Assembly: GCF_024599795.1 (NCBI RefSeq)
Contig: NZ_CP102246.1
Span: 4,712,001 to 4,776,000, forward strand
DNA from: Enterobacter cloacae complex sp. R_G8
GTDB lineage: Bacteria; Pseudomonadota; Gammaproteobacteria; Enterobacterales; Enterobacteriaceae
Direction of reading: 5' to 3'
Length of the DNA: 64,000 nt
Shown here: positions 1 to 8,686 of the stretch, piece by piece
Position numbering within the stretch: the stretch's first letter is position 1
Layout of the letters: each line of letters starts with the position of its first letter
Program-made: the position numbers and the translations under genes
Notes under the pieces: model-generated
The model's database searches: none
Told to the model about the DNA's origin: nothing
Seen by the model: only the letters and a program-made list of their open reading frames with translations

Positions 1-2
1 TA

Positions 3-644
3 TCTCAGACATCGACGCGTCTATTAGCAGAATTACTCAATCACCGCGGCGATATCCTGTCCAGAAGTGAAATTTTTCATTCCGTGTTTGATCAGTACGG
101 CGCCAGAGCATCAAATAGTAACCTCAATCAATATATCTCAACGTTACGCAGAAATCTGAACGACCTGGGTGTGGAAAAAGAGATTATCACTACCATTCCC
201 CGCATTGGTTTTAAGATTGCAGATGATGTCATCATCCATAACGACCGCGAGTATCGTACCCCGTTCCTGGAAGAAAAAGCCTCAGAAGCCACGCGCAACC
301 CCCCTCCTCCTTCGGTGTTTGAAAGGATAGCCCGAATAATCGCGCTAGGTATTGTGTCAATCCTTTTAGTAATAAGGCCTCACACCGTCGATTCAGGGAA
401 TAACGTACATAAAATAGTTGATGACCAATGCATCATTTTTACATCCCCCGCACTGTCGCTATGGGATGTAAAAAATAGCTTTCATTTTACAACACAACCA
501 TTCGACTGTTCGCAGCCAAAAGAACTGTACCTTTACAAGAAGCAGATAAATGGAACCTTAGGTAACATTATACAATTGCTACTCGTTGAGTGTGATAACG
601 GTAACTGCGAAAGTTTTTATTACAGAGAAAAAAACAATGTCTAA
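3..644 (+). CDS. ToxR/CadC-like membrane-bound winged-helix regulator (5' end outside window)
   Basis: The reading frame is open from base 3, so the N-terminus is cut off by the window edge. The first ~75 visible residues form an OmpR/CadC-type winged helix; visible motifs include SNLNQYISTLRRNL (recognition helix region) and a C-terminal wing TTIPRIGFKI. One hydrophobic segment follows (IARIIALGIVSILLVI, about bases 326-373), then a roughly 90-residue C-terminal domain predicted to be periplasmic, with four cysteines (DDQCI, FDCS, VECD, NCES). The layout is that of ToxR, CadC and YqeI: cytoplasmic DNA-binding head, membrane anchor, periplasmic sensor. The stop overlaps the next gene by 8 bases, so the two are translationally coupled. 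Target genes are unknown; the fimbrial or peptide genes nearby are possible targets by inference only. Confidence 0.85.
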   Translation, partial: SQTSTRLLAELLNHRGDILSRSEIFHSVFDQYGARASNSNLNQYISTLRRNLNDLGVEKEIITTIPRIGFKIADDVIIHNDREYRTPFLEEKASEATRNPPPPSVFERIARIIALGIVSILLVIRPHTVDSGNNVHKIVDDQCIIFTSPALSLWDVKNSFHFTTQPFDCSQPKELYLYKKQINGTLGNIIQLLLVECDNGNCESFYYREKNNV

Positions 645-1104
645 GCGCGTCTTTTTCCTGTTGCTCTGCCTCGCTCTCTTCCTGGCGGGGGGGATGTATT
701 CATTTACCAGCCCCGCTGTTTTCTCCTGCGAATCGCAATTTTCTGTCGTACAAAACATTAACGGAAAAAGTGTCCATGCTGAAGGGCTGATTTTTATCAA
801 CATGGCGAACGATCATATCCTCATGAATATCGATGGTTTACTCTCTCATGACAATAAAAACCAAATTATTTCGCGAACGCTCAAGATAAAATACAAAAAA
901 TTCAACCCCAGCGCGCATTTATATCAAGTCACGAGCGTTCGTACCCTGCGCGACAACACAGATAATATTGATGACACTGTCGCCATAAATTTATTATTTG
1001 GCAAAGGGCCAGACGACAAAATAATTTACCTCAATCAATTCAATAATAATACATTACTCTTTGGTAACCACACATTTCCGCAGTATGGTTGCAAACGAAA
1101 ATAA
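637..1104 (+). CDS. Small membrane-anchored or secreted partner of the ToxR-like regulator
   Basis: A 155-residue protein. The ATG at 637 is chosen because it overlaps the regulator stop (ATGTCTAA) and opens a clean N-terminal hydrophobic segment (MSKRVFFLLLCLALFLAGG), either an uncleaved anchor or a signal peptide. The remainder is hydrophilic and predicted periplasmic, with only two cysteines (VFSCES and the C-terminal YGCKRK), which could form one disulfide. Gene position and topology recall the YqeI-YqeJ pair of E. coli and ToxR-ToxS, in which a small periplasmic protein modulates the regulator. No catalytic motif is visible. The family assignment is by context; the coding call is firm because of the coupling and the frame length. 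Confidence 0.75.
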   Translation: MSKRVFFLLLCLALFLAGGMYSFTSPAVFSCESQFSVVQNINGKSVHAEGLIFINMANDHILMNIDGLLSHDNKNQIISRTLKIKYKKFNPSAHLYQVTSVRTLRDNTDNIDDTVAINLLFGKGPDDKIIYLNQFNNNTLLFGNHTFPQYGCKRK

Positions 1105-1155
1105 TTTGTGTGGTTTTCTTTAACGAAGCACAGCGTAAGTTAAATTTTCAATATC

Positions 1156-2328
1156 ATGAATATAAACTTAATAGAATCACTGGCTTGCATCTCAAAAATA
1201 ATAGACATGATCAACCCTCGGCTTAACTTGCATCATGTCAGAACGGCGTATATTGCCTGGCTCCTGGCACGAGAGTCGCAGTTTACGCCAGCGCAATGTC
1301 GGAAAACCCTGCTGGCGGCCCTGCTTCATGATATTGGAGGACTGAATGAAGAGTCTCGCCTCCAGCCTATGAGCTATTACGATAATGAACTCAATAACCA
1401 CGCTGCTGTGGGGGCGGAATTGCTGGCCAGTGTACCTTTACTGAATCCGTTGAATGCCATTGTGCGATATCATCATACCCAATGGAATAATGGTTGGGGA
1501 GCGTGTGTTAATGGCGTTAAAACCCCGAAAGAAAGCCATATCATCTATCTGGCCGATCGTCTGGATGTATTAATCTCTCACTACCGGGCCAGCGATGTCA
1601 TCACCGCACAAGAAGAAATTATAAAAATTATTGTCAGCGGTGAGAATGACCTGTTTCAACCTGACTATATCCATGCCTTCCAAAGGGTCGCAAGCAGGGA
1701 TCATTTTTGGCTAAGAATTCAATCAACAGAGTTTGACGATTATATTAAAGAAATCCCCCGCATTCATAACGACACCCTCTCATTACACAATTTTCGCGAT
1801 ATCGCCGGTATGCTGGCGTTTATTATAGATGGATTCAGTCAACATGAGGTTCAACACTCTCTGGTGGTCGGGCGAATATCGGGATACCTTGCCAGAGAAA
1901 TGGGTATTCCTCCCGTGCAGTGTTTAAAGATTGAAATCGGAGGGCTATTGCATAATCTCCCGAACCTGGCCCTGTGCGCCACACCGGCACAGGCCGATGA
2001 GGGAAAAGCAGTTTGGGATGAGCTCTATCCTATTGAGGCAATAAGAGACATAGCAGGGTGGTGTCAGCTCCAGAAATCCGTAGATGCAAAATCCGCTTAT
2101 CCGCCGGAAGTGACGATTATCAAAGCCAGCATCTGGCTGGCCTCGTTACTTCAGGGGGTCACGCTATCATCCGAATTTAAGGCCCGGGTAGGTGAAACGG
2201 CGGAAATCACCCCCGCGCTGGCGGGTATCGTGCAGCAACACAGTGCGATTTTATTACAGATATTCCATGAGTCGGTCAAAGAACGACGCGCTCTGGTACA
2301 GCGAATTAATCAACTGACCCTGTCATGA
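1156..2328 (+). CDS. Tandem HD-domain protein (HD-GYP-like, second domain degenerate)
   Basis: A 390-residue cytoplasmic protein. The N-terminal half carries an HD phosphohydrolase signature: an early His pair (NLHHVRT, residues 26-27), LLHDIGG with H58-D59, a His in NNHAAVG near 82, and YHHTQWNNGWG near 105. The last motif sits where HD-GYP phosphodiesterases have HHE-x-x-DG-x-GYP, but the GYP is not conserved. The C-terminal half (from ~225) repeats the fold with HEVQHSLVVG and GGLLHNLPN, where HN replaces the metal-binding HD, so it is probably inactive. HD-GYP proteins hydrolyse cyclic di-GMP; activity here is uncertain because of the altered motif. It lies 51 bases after the small partner gene on the same strand and may belong to the same transcript. 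The ribosome-binding site is weak. Confidence 0.75.
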   Translation: MNINLIESLACISKIIDMINPRLNLHHVRTAYIAWLLARESQFTPAQCRKTLLAALLHDIGGLNEESRLQPMSYYDNELNNHAAVGAELLASVPLLNPLNAIVRYHHTQWNNGWGACVNGVKTPKESHIIYLADRLDVLISHYRASDVITAQEEIIKIIVSGENDLFQPDYIHAFQRVASRDHFWLRIQSTEFDDYIKEIPRIHNDTLSLHNFRDIAGMLAFIIDGFSQHEVQHSLVVGRISGYLAREMGIPPVQCLKIEIGGLLHNLPNLALCATPAQADEGKAVWDELYPIEAIRDIAGWCQLQKSVDAKSAYPPEVTIIKASIWLASLLQGVTLSSEFKARVGETAEITPALAGIVQQHSAILLQIFHESVKERRALVQRINQLTLS

Positions 2329-2329
2329 A

Positions 2330-2354
2330 CCGCGGGAAGTCGCCCTTCTCGCGG
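2330..2354. terminator. Hairpin between convergent genes
   Basis: CCGCGGGAAG and CTTCTCGCGG form a 10-bp stem with one G-T wobble and a 5-base loop. It lies between the HD gene (plus) and the ketoreductase (minus), so it may end both transcripts. There is no clear T-tract on either side, so termination strength is uncertain. Confidence 0.5.
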
Positions 2355-2364
2355 CTGCCTTAAC

Positions 2365-3102
2365 TCAGGCTGACAGCCCTCCGTCCAGCACCAGCGTTTG
2401 TCCGGTGAGATAGCGGCTTCCTTCTCCGGCCAGAAAGGCAACAGCGTGCGCAACGTCCTGCGTTTGCCCCAGACGGCGTAAGGGAATGCTCTGCCGCATG
2501 GCTTTCAGGCGGGCTTCAGGGATAGCCTCAACCATTTCACCTTCAATCAGTCCCGGCGCCAGACAGTTAACCCGAATGCCAAAGCGTCCCATCTCCTGCG
2601 CCAGCGAACGCGTCAGGCCAATCATTGCGGCCTTACTGGCTGCATAGGCCGTTTGGCCGCTATTGCCCTTTATTGCCGTTACGGACGACATCAATACTAC
2701 GGCTCCGCTCCCCTGCATCATCATGGCGGGTAAAAGCGTTCGGTTCCAGTTCACGAGCGCAACCAGGTTGTTCGTCAGCACATCCTGCCAGTCGCGTGCC
2801 GTTTGATGAATATGCAGTGCGTCACGGGTCATTCCGGCGTTGTGTACAATGGCCGCTGGTGCGCCAAACTCGTCAAGTAGCGACGTCGCCAGCCGTTGGA
2901 CATCCGCCTCATCGCGGCCATCGCAGCGGTAACCTTTTACCCAGGTTGCCGTGTGCAGACCTTGCGCCTGCGCCAGCGTACGGCCAATTCCGGCCTCATT
3001 GCGGCCAGTAAACACAATGTTCCACTCGGGCAGAAGGTGGCTCACCAAAGCCTGTCCGATTCCTCTGCTGCCGCCGGTGATCAACATCCATCTCTTTGCC
3101 AT
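2365..3102 (-). CDS. FabG-like 3-oxoacyl-ACP reductase
   Basis: A 245-residue short-chain dehydrogenase/reductase, full length for FabG. The NADP(H) site TGGSRGIG is at residues 9-16, NNAG-type motif HNAGMTRD at 87-94, and the catalytic Ser140, Tyr153 and Lys157 are present (SSVTAIKG...YAASK). The NAGMTRD wording is typical of FabG rather than of sugar SDRs. It would reduce the 3-oxoacyl chain made by the ketosynthase on the acyl carrier protein encoded next door. It is the last gene of the minus-strand block and starts one base after the ACP stop. It is probably not the housekeeping fabG, which sits with fabD and acpP in relatives; here it serves a dedicated acyl pathway (inference from context). 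Confidence 0.88.
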   Translation of the reverse strand: MAKRWMLITGGSRGIGQALVSHLLPEWNIVFTGRNEAGIGRTLAQAQGLHTATWVKGYRCDGRDEADVQRLATSLLDEFGAPAAIVHNAGMTRDALHIHQTARDWQDVLTNNLVALVNWNRTLLPAMMMQGSGAVVLMSSVTAIKGNSGQTAYAASKAAMIGLTRSLAQEMGRFGIRVNCLAPGLIEGEMVEAIPEARLKAMRQSIPLRRLGQTQDVAHAVAFLAGEGSRYLTGQTLVLDGGLSA

Positions 3103-3103
3103 C

Positions 3104-3355
3104 TCAGCCAGCCATTTCCAGGTCGATGTACAGACTCAAATCGCGAAGGGTCATATGCGGCTTTTTCATAAACATTTCGGCCGTAAGCGTCACGTTAAAC
3201 TCGCGTTTCGCCAGTACCATCAGTTCAACATAATCGAGGCTGTCAAGTTCCAGCTGCGGCAGCGTCCTGTCTGGTGTCAGCGCCTCCAGCGGCAGATCTT
3301 TTGCATCAGCAATCATTTCGCTGATTTTGCTGTAGATGATTTCATACGAGTTCAT
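3104..3355 (-). CDS. Acyl carrier protein
   Basis: A small acidic protein of 83 residues with the phosphopantetheine attachment motif in LELDSLDYVEL; the serine is about residue 39 from the chosen start. I chose the second ATG (3355) because the AAGGA site is then 7 bases upstream; the first ATG (3361) lies directly against it. It overlaps the end of the MaoC-like gene, so it is co-translated. It lacks close wording with the housekeeping AcpP and should carry the chain extended by the adjacent ketosynthase. A holo-ACP synthase is not encoded in the block, so activation would rely on a cellular phosphopantetheinyl transferase. Confidence 0.88.
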   Translation of the reverse strand: MNSYEIIYSKISEMIADAKDLPLEALTPDRTLPQLELDSLDYVELMVLAKREFNVTLTAEMFMKKPHMTLRDLSLYIDLEMAG

Positions 3356-4145
3356 TTGCATTTCCTTTTGTCAGCGGGCCAACTTTCAGCGTCACGGCAC
3401 TGCTGATGTAGTGTTGTTGATAGCGGGTTTGCGCAGCAATTCGCACCACTGCGCCATATCTAAGATCGCCAACCACCGTGGCGGGTAATGTCTCTATCTC
3501 AAGCGGTTCCGGTAAAGGCACCGTCTGCCAGGGCGCGAGCAGATGGCTGTCAAAAACAACCTCCTGATGGGTCTGGACAACGGGATAGCGGGTAAACAAC
3601 GCCTCCAGCGTATGGCCAGACGGTATCAGCGGTGCGATGTCTTTCTGATGTAACAGCGCGGTATCCTGAAGAAGATGGCGAAACAGCAGGGCATCAAGAA
3701 AATGCCACTGCTGTGCGTGGGGAAGCAGGGGCAAAAACGTCTGATGTAGCGCGGCAATGGTTGATGCGCCGAGTTCTCGCTGACTTTCTGCTTCTGCCAC
3801 AGCAAAAAGGTTAACCGGCGCGATAGCACATGAAAGGCAGACCGTTTGAGCGGTAAGATCGTACACGGAGGCTGAAACAGGCTTGTTGGGATCGCACATC
3901 AGAAGATAAGTGGTATCCCGCCACAGCGGCCTGCGCAACCGCACGGTACACTTCAGAAAGGATGAGCGGCGAACTTCCGGACTGATGAACCGTTTGACAT
4001 CCAGCAGGGCGCGCATACCGTGCACGCTGAGCCGGCTTCCACCCTGCGATTTCACCCAGGCTTTATCAAAATGCACGGGGTTGTAATCCCCTGAAAATGC
4101 AGCCCATAGCCGCGCATCCTGTTGGCTGTAACGCAGCGTCATCAT
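3342..4145 (-). CDS. MaoC-like hot-dog dehydratase
   Basis: A 267-residue protein. The N-terminus has FSGDYNPVHFD (residues ~16-26), the hydratase-2 motif of MaoC-type (R)-specific enoyl hydratases/dehydratases, with the catalytic Asp and His both present. The rest fits a longer, possibly double hot-dog, protein. Predicted role: dehydration of a 3-hydroxyacyl-ACP, or the reverse hydration. Its start overlaps the ketosynthase stop (ATGA) and its end overlaps the ACP start. No enoyl reductase is encoded in the block, so the acyl product may keep a 2,3-double bond or a hydroxyl, or the host FabI may complete the cycle. An alternative reading is a thioesterase-like hot-dog protein. Confidence 0.75.
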   Translation of the reverse strand: MMTLRYSQQDARLWAAFSGDYNPVHFDKAWVKSQGGSRLSVHGMRALLDVKRFISPEVRRSSFLKCTVRLRRPLWRDTTYLLMCDPNKPVSASVYDLTAQTVCLSCAIAPVNLFAVAEAESQRELGASTIAALHQTFLPLLPHAQQWHFLDALLFRHLLQDTALLHQKDIAPLIPSGHTLEALFTRYPVVQTHQEVVFDSHLLAPWQTVPLPEPLEIETLPATVVGDLRYGAVVRIAAQTRYQQHYISSAVTLKVGPLTKGNANELV

Positions 4146-5395
4146 GAATGTTTCTCCAGAATCAACGCCGCGTTTGCGCCACCAAACCCAAAGCTCAGGT
4201 TGAGCGTACGGCGGATAGTGGCGTGACGATGCCCTTCAACGACATAATCCAGATCACAGCACTCATCCGCATGCTGAAAATTGGTCGTCGCGGGGATAAT
4301 GCCGCTGGCAATGGCCTGCAGGCAGACGATGCTCTCGAACGCGCCTGCGGCTGAAATTAAGTGCCCGGAGTAAGACTTTGTGCTGGAAATGGGAACAGTC
4401 CAGACCGCCTCTCCCAGCGCCATTTTTAGCGATTGCGTTTCGTTGATGTCATTGAGCGGTGTCGAGGTACCGTGAGCGTTAATATAGTCCAGGTGCTCGG
4501 GTTCAAGTCCGGCCTGCCGCAGCGCGGAGATGATAGTTTGCACGCGCGCAAGGCAGTCTTCAGCGGGCGAGGTAAAATCCCAGGCGTCAGAGAAATTGGC
4601 GTAACCCGTAATTTCGCCAAGAATGGTCGCTCCGCGCGCAAGCGCCCCCTCGCGCGACTCCAGACACAGTACCGCCGCCCCTTCCGACAGCACGAACCCA
4701 TTACGGTGGGCACTGAAAGGACAGCTGGCGCGCTGCGGATCCTGCGTTTCTTTACTTAACGCCCCTAATACGTCGATATTCCAGATCGCGCAGGGACTGG
4801 TCAGCGACTCCCCGGCCCCCGCCAGCATCATCTGCGCTCTGCCGGTGCGGATCACCTCGTAGGCTTCGCCAATGGCGATGGTTCCCGTCGCACAGGCCGC
4901 TACCACGGTGTTCTGGAAGCCGTTGAGCCCCCAGAACTGGCTACAGGCGGCAGTGGTGACGCTAGGCATCGAATAAAAACAGTTAAACGGCGAGGCGAAG
5001 CCCGTTGCCGAAAAATCGCTCTGCGCATCGTAGCTTTCGTCCAGCCCTCCCCAGCCGGTCCCCATGATCGCGCCGCAGTCTAGCGGGCTATAGAACTCCT
5101 GCGGTGGCTGGCCGCCAAAAGCCATCGCCATGGCCTGACGCGCCGCGCCAAACGTGAGTCGGGCAAAACGCGGCAGACGGCGTCTGACGGCGGCAGGAAC
5201 CCCAATCAGGCTGGGTTCGTTGTCCACCAGCCCGAGAAAATGGGTTTTGATATTCCGCGCCGTGTAATCGACGTAGCGATAGCCCAGCCGATAGTCCATG
5301 ATCGCCTGCCAGCTCTCACCAGCCGTCACGCCAAGGGGGGTAACGGCCCCATAGCCGGTAACAACCACCCGATTATCTCCATTTTTCAGCTTCAT
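4142..5395 (-). CDS. Beta-ketoacyl-ACP synthase (FabF/KAS II-like)
   Basis: A 417-residue thiolase-fold condensing enzyme with an intact triad: Cys168 in VVAACATGTIAIG, His308 in INAHGTSTPLND, and His345 in KSYSGHLISAAG. It condenses an acyl primer with malonyl-ACP. The length and motifs fit FabF and the KAS domains of polyketide or aryl-polyene type clusters. Its start overlaps the end of the outer-membrane factor gene by 23 bases. The surroundings (peptide, acyltransferase-like protein and exporters, no aryl-polyene genes such as an ammonia-lyase) suggest a tailored fatty-acyl chain for the exported product. This link is inference. Confidence 0.9.
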   Translation of the reverse strand: MKLKNGDNRVVVTGYGAVTPLGVTAGESWQAIMDYRLGYRYVDYTARNIKTHFLGLVDNEPSLIGVPAAVRRRLPRFARLTFGAARQAMAMAFGGQPPQEFYSPLDCGAIMGTGWGGLDESYDAQSDFSATGFASPFNCFYSMPSVTTAACSQFWGLNGFQNTVVAACATGTIAIGEAYEVIRTGRAQMMLAGAGESLTSPCAIWNIDVLGALSKETQDPQRASCPFSAHRNGFVLSEGAAVLCLESREGALARGATILGEITGYANFSDAWDFTSPAEDCLARVQTIISALRQAGLEPEHLDYINAHGTSTPLNDINETQSLKMALGEAVWTVPISSTKSYSGHLISAAGAFESIVCLQAIASGIIPATTNFQHADECCDLDYVVEGHRHATIRRTLNLSFGFGGANAALILEKHS

Positions 5396-6755
5396 CTTTC
5401 ATTATCCTGTTTTGCGTGTCGCCCCCTTGTGCCAGCCAGAGCTGCAGCGTGGCGTAAAGGTAGTCGTACTGGGTTTGCGCGAGGGCGTTCTCTGTGTTCA
5501 GCAGATCGTCCTGCGCGTTGAGCAGCGTCTGGAAATCCACCGCTCCTGCGCGATAACGGCTTTCCGTAAGGGATAATCGCCGCTGGCTAAGCGCCAGCGA
5601 CTGATGGAGTCGGCTGCGTTGCTCATCTGCACTCAGCCGGTATTCCATAGCCTCATCAACTTCAGCGAGTGCGGTATAGGCGGTAGAACGAAACGCGATC
5701 GCGGCCTGTTTTATCGCTAAATCCGCCTGCGCGACGGTGAGCTGACGGGTGTTCCACTGGATAAACGGCAAGGCCAGCGCGGCCCCTGTCGTACGGATAG
5801 GATCGCGGAACCACTGGCTAAAAACCTGGCTCCCGGCATTCAGAGACGCATCAAGAGAAAGCGTGGGGTAGAACTGCAGGCGAGCCGCGTCGTAACCCGC
5901 AAGCGCGGCGCGCAGGCGCGACTCAGCAGCCTGAATATCTGGCCGCTGAGCGATCACCCGTAGCGGCGTTTTTTGTGCCACAGGCACCTGCTGATGCACG
6001 TCCAGCTCGCGCAATTCTTCGGCATGTTGTTCCGCCGGCCTGTTGAGCATCAGTGCCAGCGCACTGCGTGTGTTCTGGCGCTGCTGAACCAACGTTCTGA
6101 GCTGATTTTGCCGCGCCAGCAGCGCCTGCTGTGCTTGCAGAACATCAAGTTTCCCCACCTTTCCGGCGTTAAACCATGAGGACACCTGTTGCACGGTCTG
6201 TTCAGAGACAGCCAGACCGTCACGCTGATGGCGGATCTGCTGGTTATACAAGGCGATACGCCAGTAAAGCTGAGCGGTGAGGCCCATCGTTGAGAGAACG
6301 GTTGCACGGTAATCCTGCTCGCTTGCCCTGGCCTGCCATTCGCTTTGCTCCCGGGTGCGCGCCAGTTTTCCCCACAGGTCCAACTCCCAGGCGATGGCAA
6401 CACTGCCGCTGTAGTTCTCCTGTGGAGGTGCTCCCCGACGCACATTTTTACTGTTACTGGCGGCTCCACTCACTCTGACGTCGGGGGAGATGTTGGTGCT
6501 GGTGAGCCCTGCCGCAACGCGTGCTTGCTGCAGCGTGAGGGCTGCCGCTGCAAGATCGTTATTGCTTTCCAGTACCTGTTCAATCACCCGAGACAGGCGG
6601 GGATCGCTAAAACGCCAGCCGTTTTCCGTTCCCTTTTCCGCCATCGTGGGCCACTGTGTGGGCAATGACAGCAGCGGGCGCTGGTAGTCGCTGCGGGTCA
6701 TCGCGCGGCAACCCGCCAGGAGTAGCAGTACGGCTAAAAAGAGGTATCGAGTCAT
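5373..6755 (-). CDS. TolC/NodT-like outer-membrane efflux lipoprotein
   Basis: A 460-residue protein with a lipoprotein signal: hydrophobic N-terminus and lipobox LLAGC (Cys16). The body shows the duplicated coiled-coil architecture of the outer-membrane efflux family, with repeats such as AALTLQQARVAAGL and the second-half ESRLRAALAGYDAARLQFYPTLSL. It would form a trimeric outer-membrane channel partnering the MacA-like adaptor. The ATG overlaps the MacB-like stop (ATGA). Having its own outer-membrane channel is unusual for microcin-type exporters, which normally borrow TolC. Confidence 0.88.
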   Translation of the reverse strand: MTRYLFLAVLLLLAGCRAMTRSDYQRPLLSLPTQWPTMAEKGTENGWRFSDPRLSRVIEQVLESNNDLAAAALTLQQARVAAGLTSTNISPDVRVSGAASNSKNVRRGAPPQENYSGSVAIAWELDLWGKLARTREQSEWQARASEQDYRATVLSTMGLTAQLYWRIALYNQQIRHQRDGLAVSEQTVQQVSSWFNAGKVGKLDVLQAQQALLARQNQLRTLVQQRQNTRSALALMLNRPAEQHAEELRELDVHQQVPVAQKTPLRVIAQRPDIQAAESRLRAALAGYDAARLQFYPTLSLDASLNAGSQVFSQWFRDPIRTTGAALALPFIQWNTRQLTVAQADLAIKQAAIAFRSTAYTALAEVDEAMEYRLSADEQRSRLHQSLALSQRRLSLTESRYRAGAVDFQTLLNAQDDLLNTENALAQTQYDYLYATLQLWLAQGGDTQNRIMKDEAEKWR

Positions 6756-8683
6756 TCGCGAGCCAGCGCCTCCGTAGGGTTAAGGCGAGCCGCGCTGCGC
6801 GCCGGGAAATAACCAAACGTGAGGCCGATCGCAGCAGAAAAACCGCAGGCCATCAGCACCGGGAATACGGTAAATACCATTGAAAAGGCGTCCGTCACGA
6901 AGGCAAAAATATGCCCTGCCAGCCAGGCGCCTGACACCCCCACCAGGCCACCGAGCACGCAGATCATCACCGCCTCAATGAGAAACTGGTTCATGATGTC
7001 TGCGGGTCGGGCCCCCACGGATAATCGAATGCCGATTTCATGCGTCCGCTCCGTCACTGACACCAGCATGATATTCATCACACCCACGCCGCCCACCAGC
7101 AGCGAGATAGCCGCGATCGCTGTAATCAGAAGCGACATGGAGTCCGACGTTTTTTGCATGGCATTCGCCAGCCGATCGTCGGTTTGTATAAAGAAATCTT
7201 TTCGTCCGTGTTCCCGCAGCAGGTGGCGCTCCACACGCTGCGCGGCCTCCTGTGATGTCAGCGGCGGCTGAAAACGCAGCACCAGCGACTCCAGCGGTAT
7301 TTGCCCCGTCAGCCGCTGCTGCAAAGCAGTATGCGGAACCCACGCCGCCATGAAGCCCCCCACCACTTTCGGCCCGGGTCGAGTGGCCACGCCGATCACG
7401 CGCCACGGCGCACCGGCAATCTGCACAAGTGCACCGAGCGGATTTTCCCCACCGGGGAACAGCGTATCTCGCCCGGTTTCATCCAGGATCATAACCGGTT
7501 CACCTTCCGCAACATCGCGCGCCGTGAAGCCATTACCCTGAACAACGCGCAGCCCTTGCAGGGTGAAAAAGTCCTGTGATACCCCTGACAGCATCATCGA
7601 GGAATCCAGACCTTTGCGCACCGCGAGTGCAGTGCTGCTGGCGACCGGCGAGACGCCCATCACCCACGGCAGCGCCTGCAAACTGCGCACGTCTTCCATC
7701 GACAGCGCGCGCACCATGTCCGGACGCGCGTTGCCCCATCCGGTGCCCGGGCGGATCTCAAGTGTTGTATTTCCCAGCTTGCCTATCTCATCCACGATCG
7801 CCCGCCGCGCGCCTTCCCCTACGGCCATTGACGACACCACCGACGCGATGCCAATGATGATCCCCAGCATGGAAAGAAACGCGCGCATCCGGTGCCCAAG
7901 CAGTGCACGCCAGGCCATATGAACCGACTCGCGAAAACGGCTCGCCAGCGACGCTCGGCCGTTGTCCTGCTCAGGCAGCAGCGTTGAGGGATGAACCTCA
8001 GCGTGCCGTACATCGCTGATGATTCGCCCGTCGCTAATCTCAATAATGCGCTGCGCCTGTCGGGCGATATCGCGGTCATGGGTAACGATAATCACCGTGT
8101 GCCCTGACGCATGCAGTTGATGCAGCACGCCCATCAGAGCCTTACCGCGGGTACTGTCGAGCGCGCCGGTAGGTTCGTCTGCCAGGATAATGTGTGCACC
8201 GTTGATCAATGCCCGACAAATGCTCACCCGCTGCTGTTGTCCACCCGACAGCTCCGCTGGACGGTGCTGGAGACGGTTTTCTAGCCCGAGCTGAACAGCT
8301 AACCTCTGCACACGGGCGGTACGCTCCTGTTCCGACATCGCGGTGTACAGCGTGGGAATGGCAATGTTTTCTTCTGCGGTCAGATACGGCATCAGGTGAT
8401 AGCGCTGAAAAATGAATCCCAGGTAACGGCTGCGCAGATCGGCAAGGTAGAGGCTATCCGCGTTATGCACGGGCGTACCGTTGATCAGGACCTCTCCGGA
8501 CGTGGGCTTGTCCAGGCAGCCAATGATGTTCATCAGCGTGGACTTACCCGAGCCGGATGCCCCCACAATCGCCACCATTTCACCGCGATGAAAGGTCAGT
8601 GAAATATCACTCAGCACCGCTAACATTTGAGTGCCCGCGTGGAATCGTCGGCACACCCGCCGTAATACGATAATCGGCTCCAT
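6752..8683 (-). CDS. MacB-like ABC transporter (ATPase plus FtsX-type permease)
   Basis: 643 residues, close to E. coli MacB (648). The N-terminal ATPase has Walker A GASGSGKST, signature LSGGQQQR, and Walker B IILADEPTGALD. The rest has a first membrane segment near residue 275, a large periplasmic domain, and three C-terminal membrane segments with the MacB/FtsX motif NIMLVSVTERTHEIGIR. MacB-type machines use ATP hydrolysis to drive periplasmic substrates through the adaptor and an outer-membrane channel. A GAGGA site precedes the start. Placed between adaptor and channel genes, it would complete a MacAB-TolC-like tripartite pump, acting in addition to the C39 ABC exporter of the same operon. 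Confidence 0.9.
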   Translation of the reverse strand: MEPIIVLRRVCRRFHAGTQMLAVLSDISLTFHRGEMVAIVGASGSGKSTLMNIIGCLDKPTSGEVLINGTPVHNADSLYLADLRSRYLGFIFQRYHLMPYLTAEENIAIPTLYTAMSEQERTARVQRLAVQLGLENRLQHRPAELSGGQQQRVSICRALINGAHIILADEPTGALDSTRGKALMGVLHQLHASGHTVIIVTHDRDIARQAQRIIEISDGRIISDVRHAEVHPSTLLPEQDNGRASLASRFRESVHMAWRALLGHRMRAFLSMLGIIIGIASVVSSMAVGEGARRAIVDEIGKLGNTTLEIRPGTGWGNARPDMVRALSMEDVRSLQALPWVMGVSPVASSTALAVRKGLDSSMMLSGVSQDFFTLQGLRVVQGNGFTARDVAEGEPVMILDETGRDTLFPGGENPLGALVQIAGAPWRVIGVATRPGPKVVGGFMAAWVPHTALQQRLTGQIPLESLVLRFQPPLTSQEAAQRVERHLLREHGRKDFFIQTDDRLANAMQKTSDSMSLLITAIAAISLLVGGVGVMNIMLVSVTERTHEIGIRLSVGARPADIMNQFLIEAVMICVLGGLVGVSGAWLAGHIFAFVTDAFSMVFTVFPVLMACGFSAAIGLTFGYFPARSAARLNPTEALARE

Positions 8684-8686
8684 CCG

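Noticed and set aside
2365-5395. Aryl-polyene or polyketide pigment cluster
   Set aside because: KS, ACP, dehydratase and reductase are present but the ammonia-lyase, AMP-ligase, glycosyl/acyltransferase set and MMPL-type exporter of aryl-polyene clusters are absent; peptide export genes are present instead.
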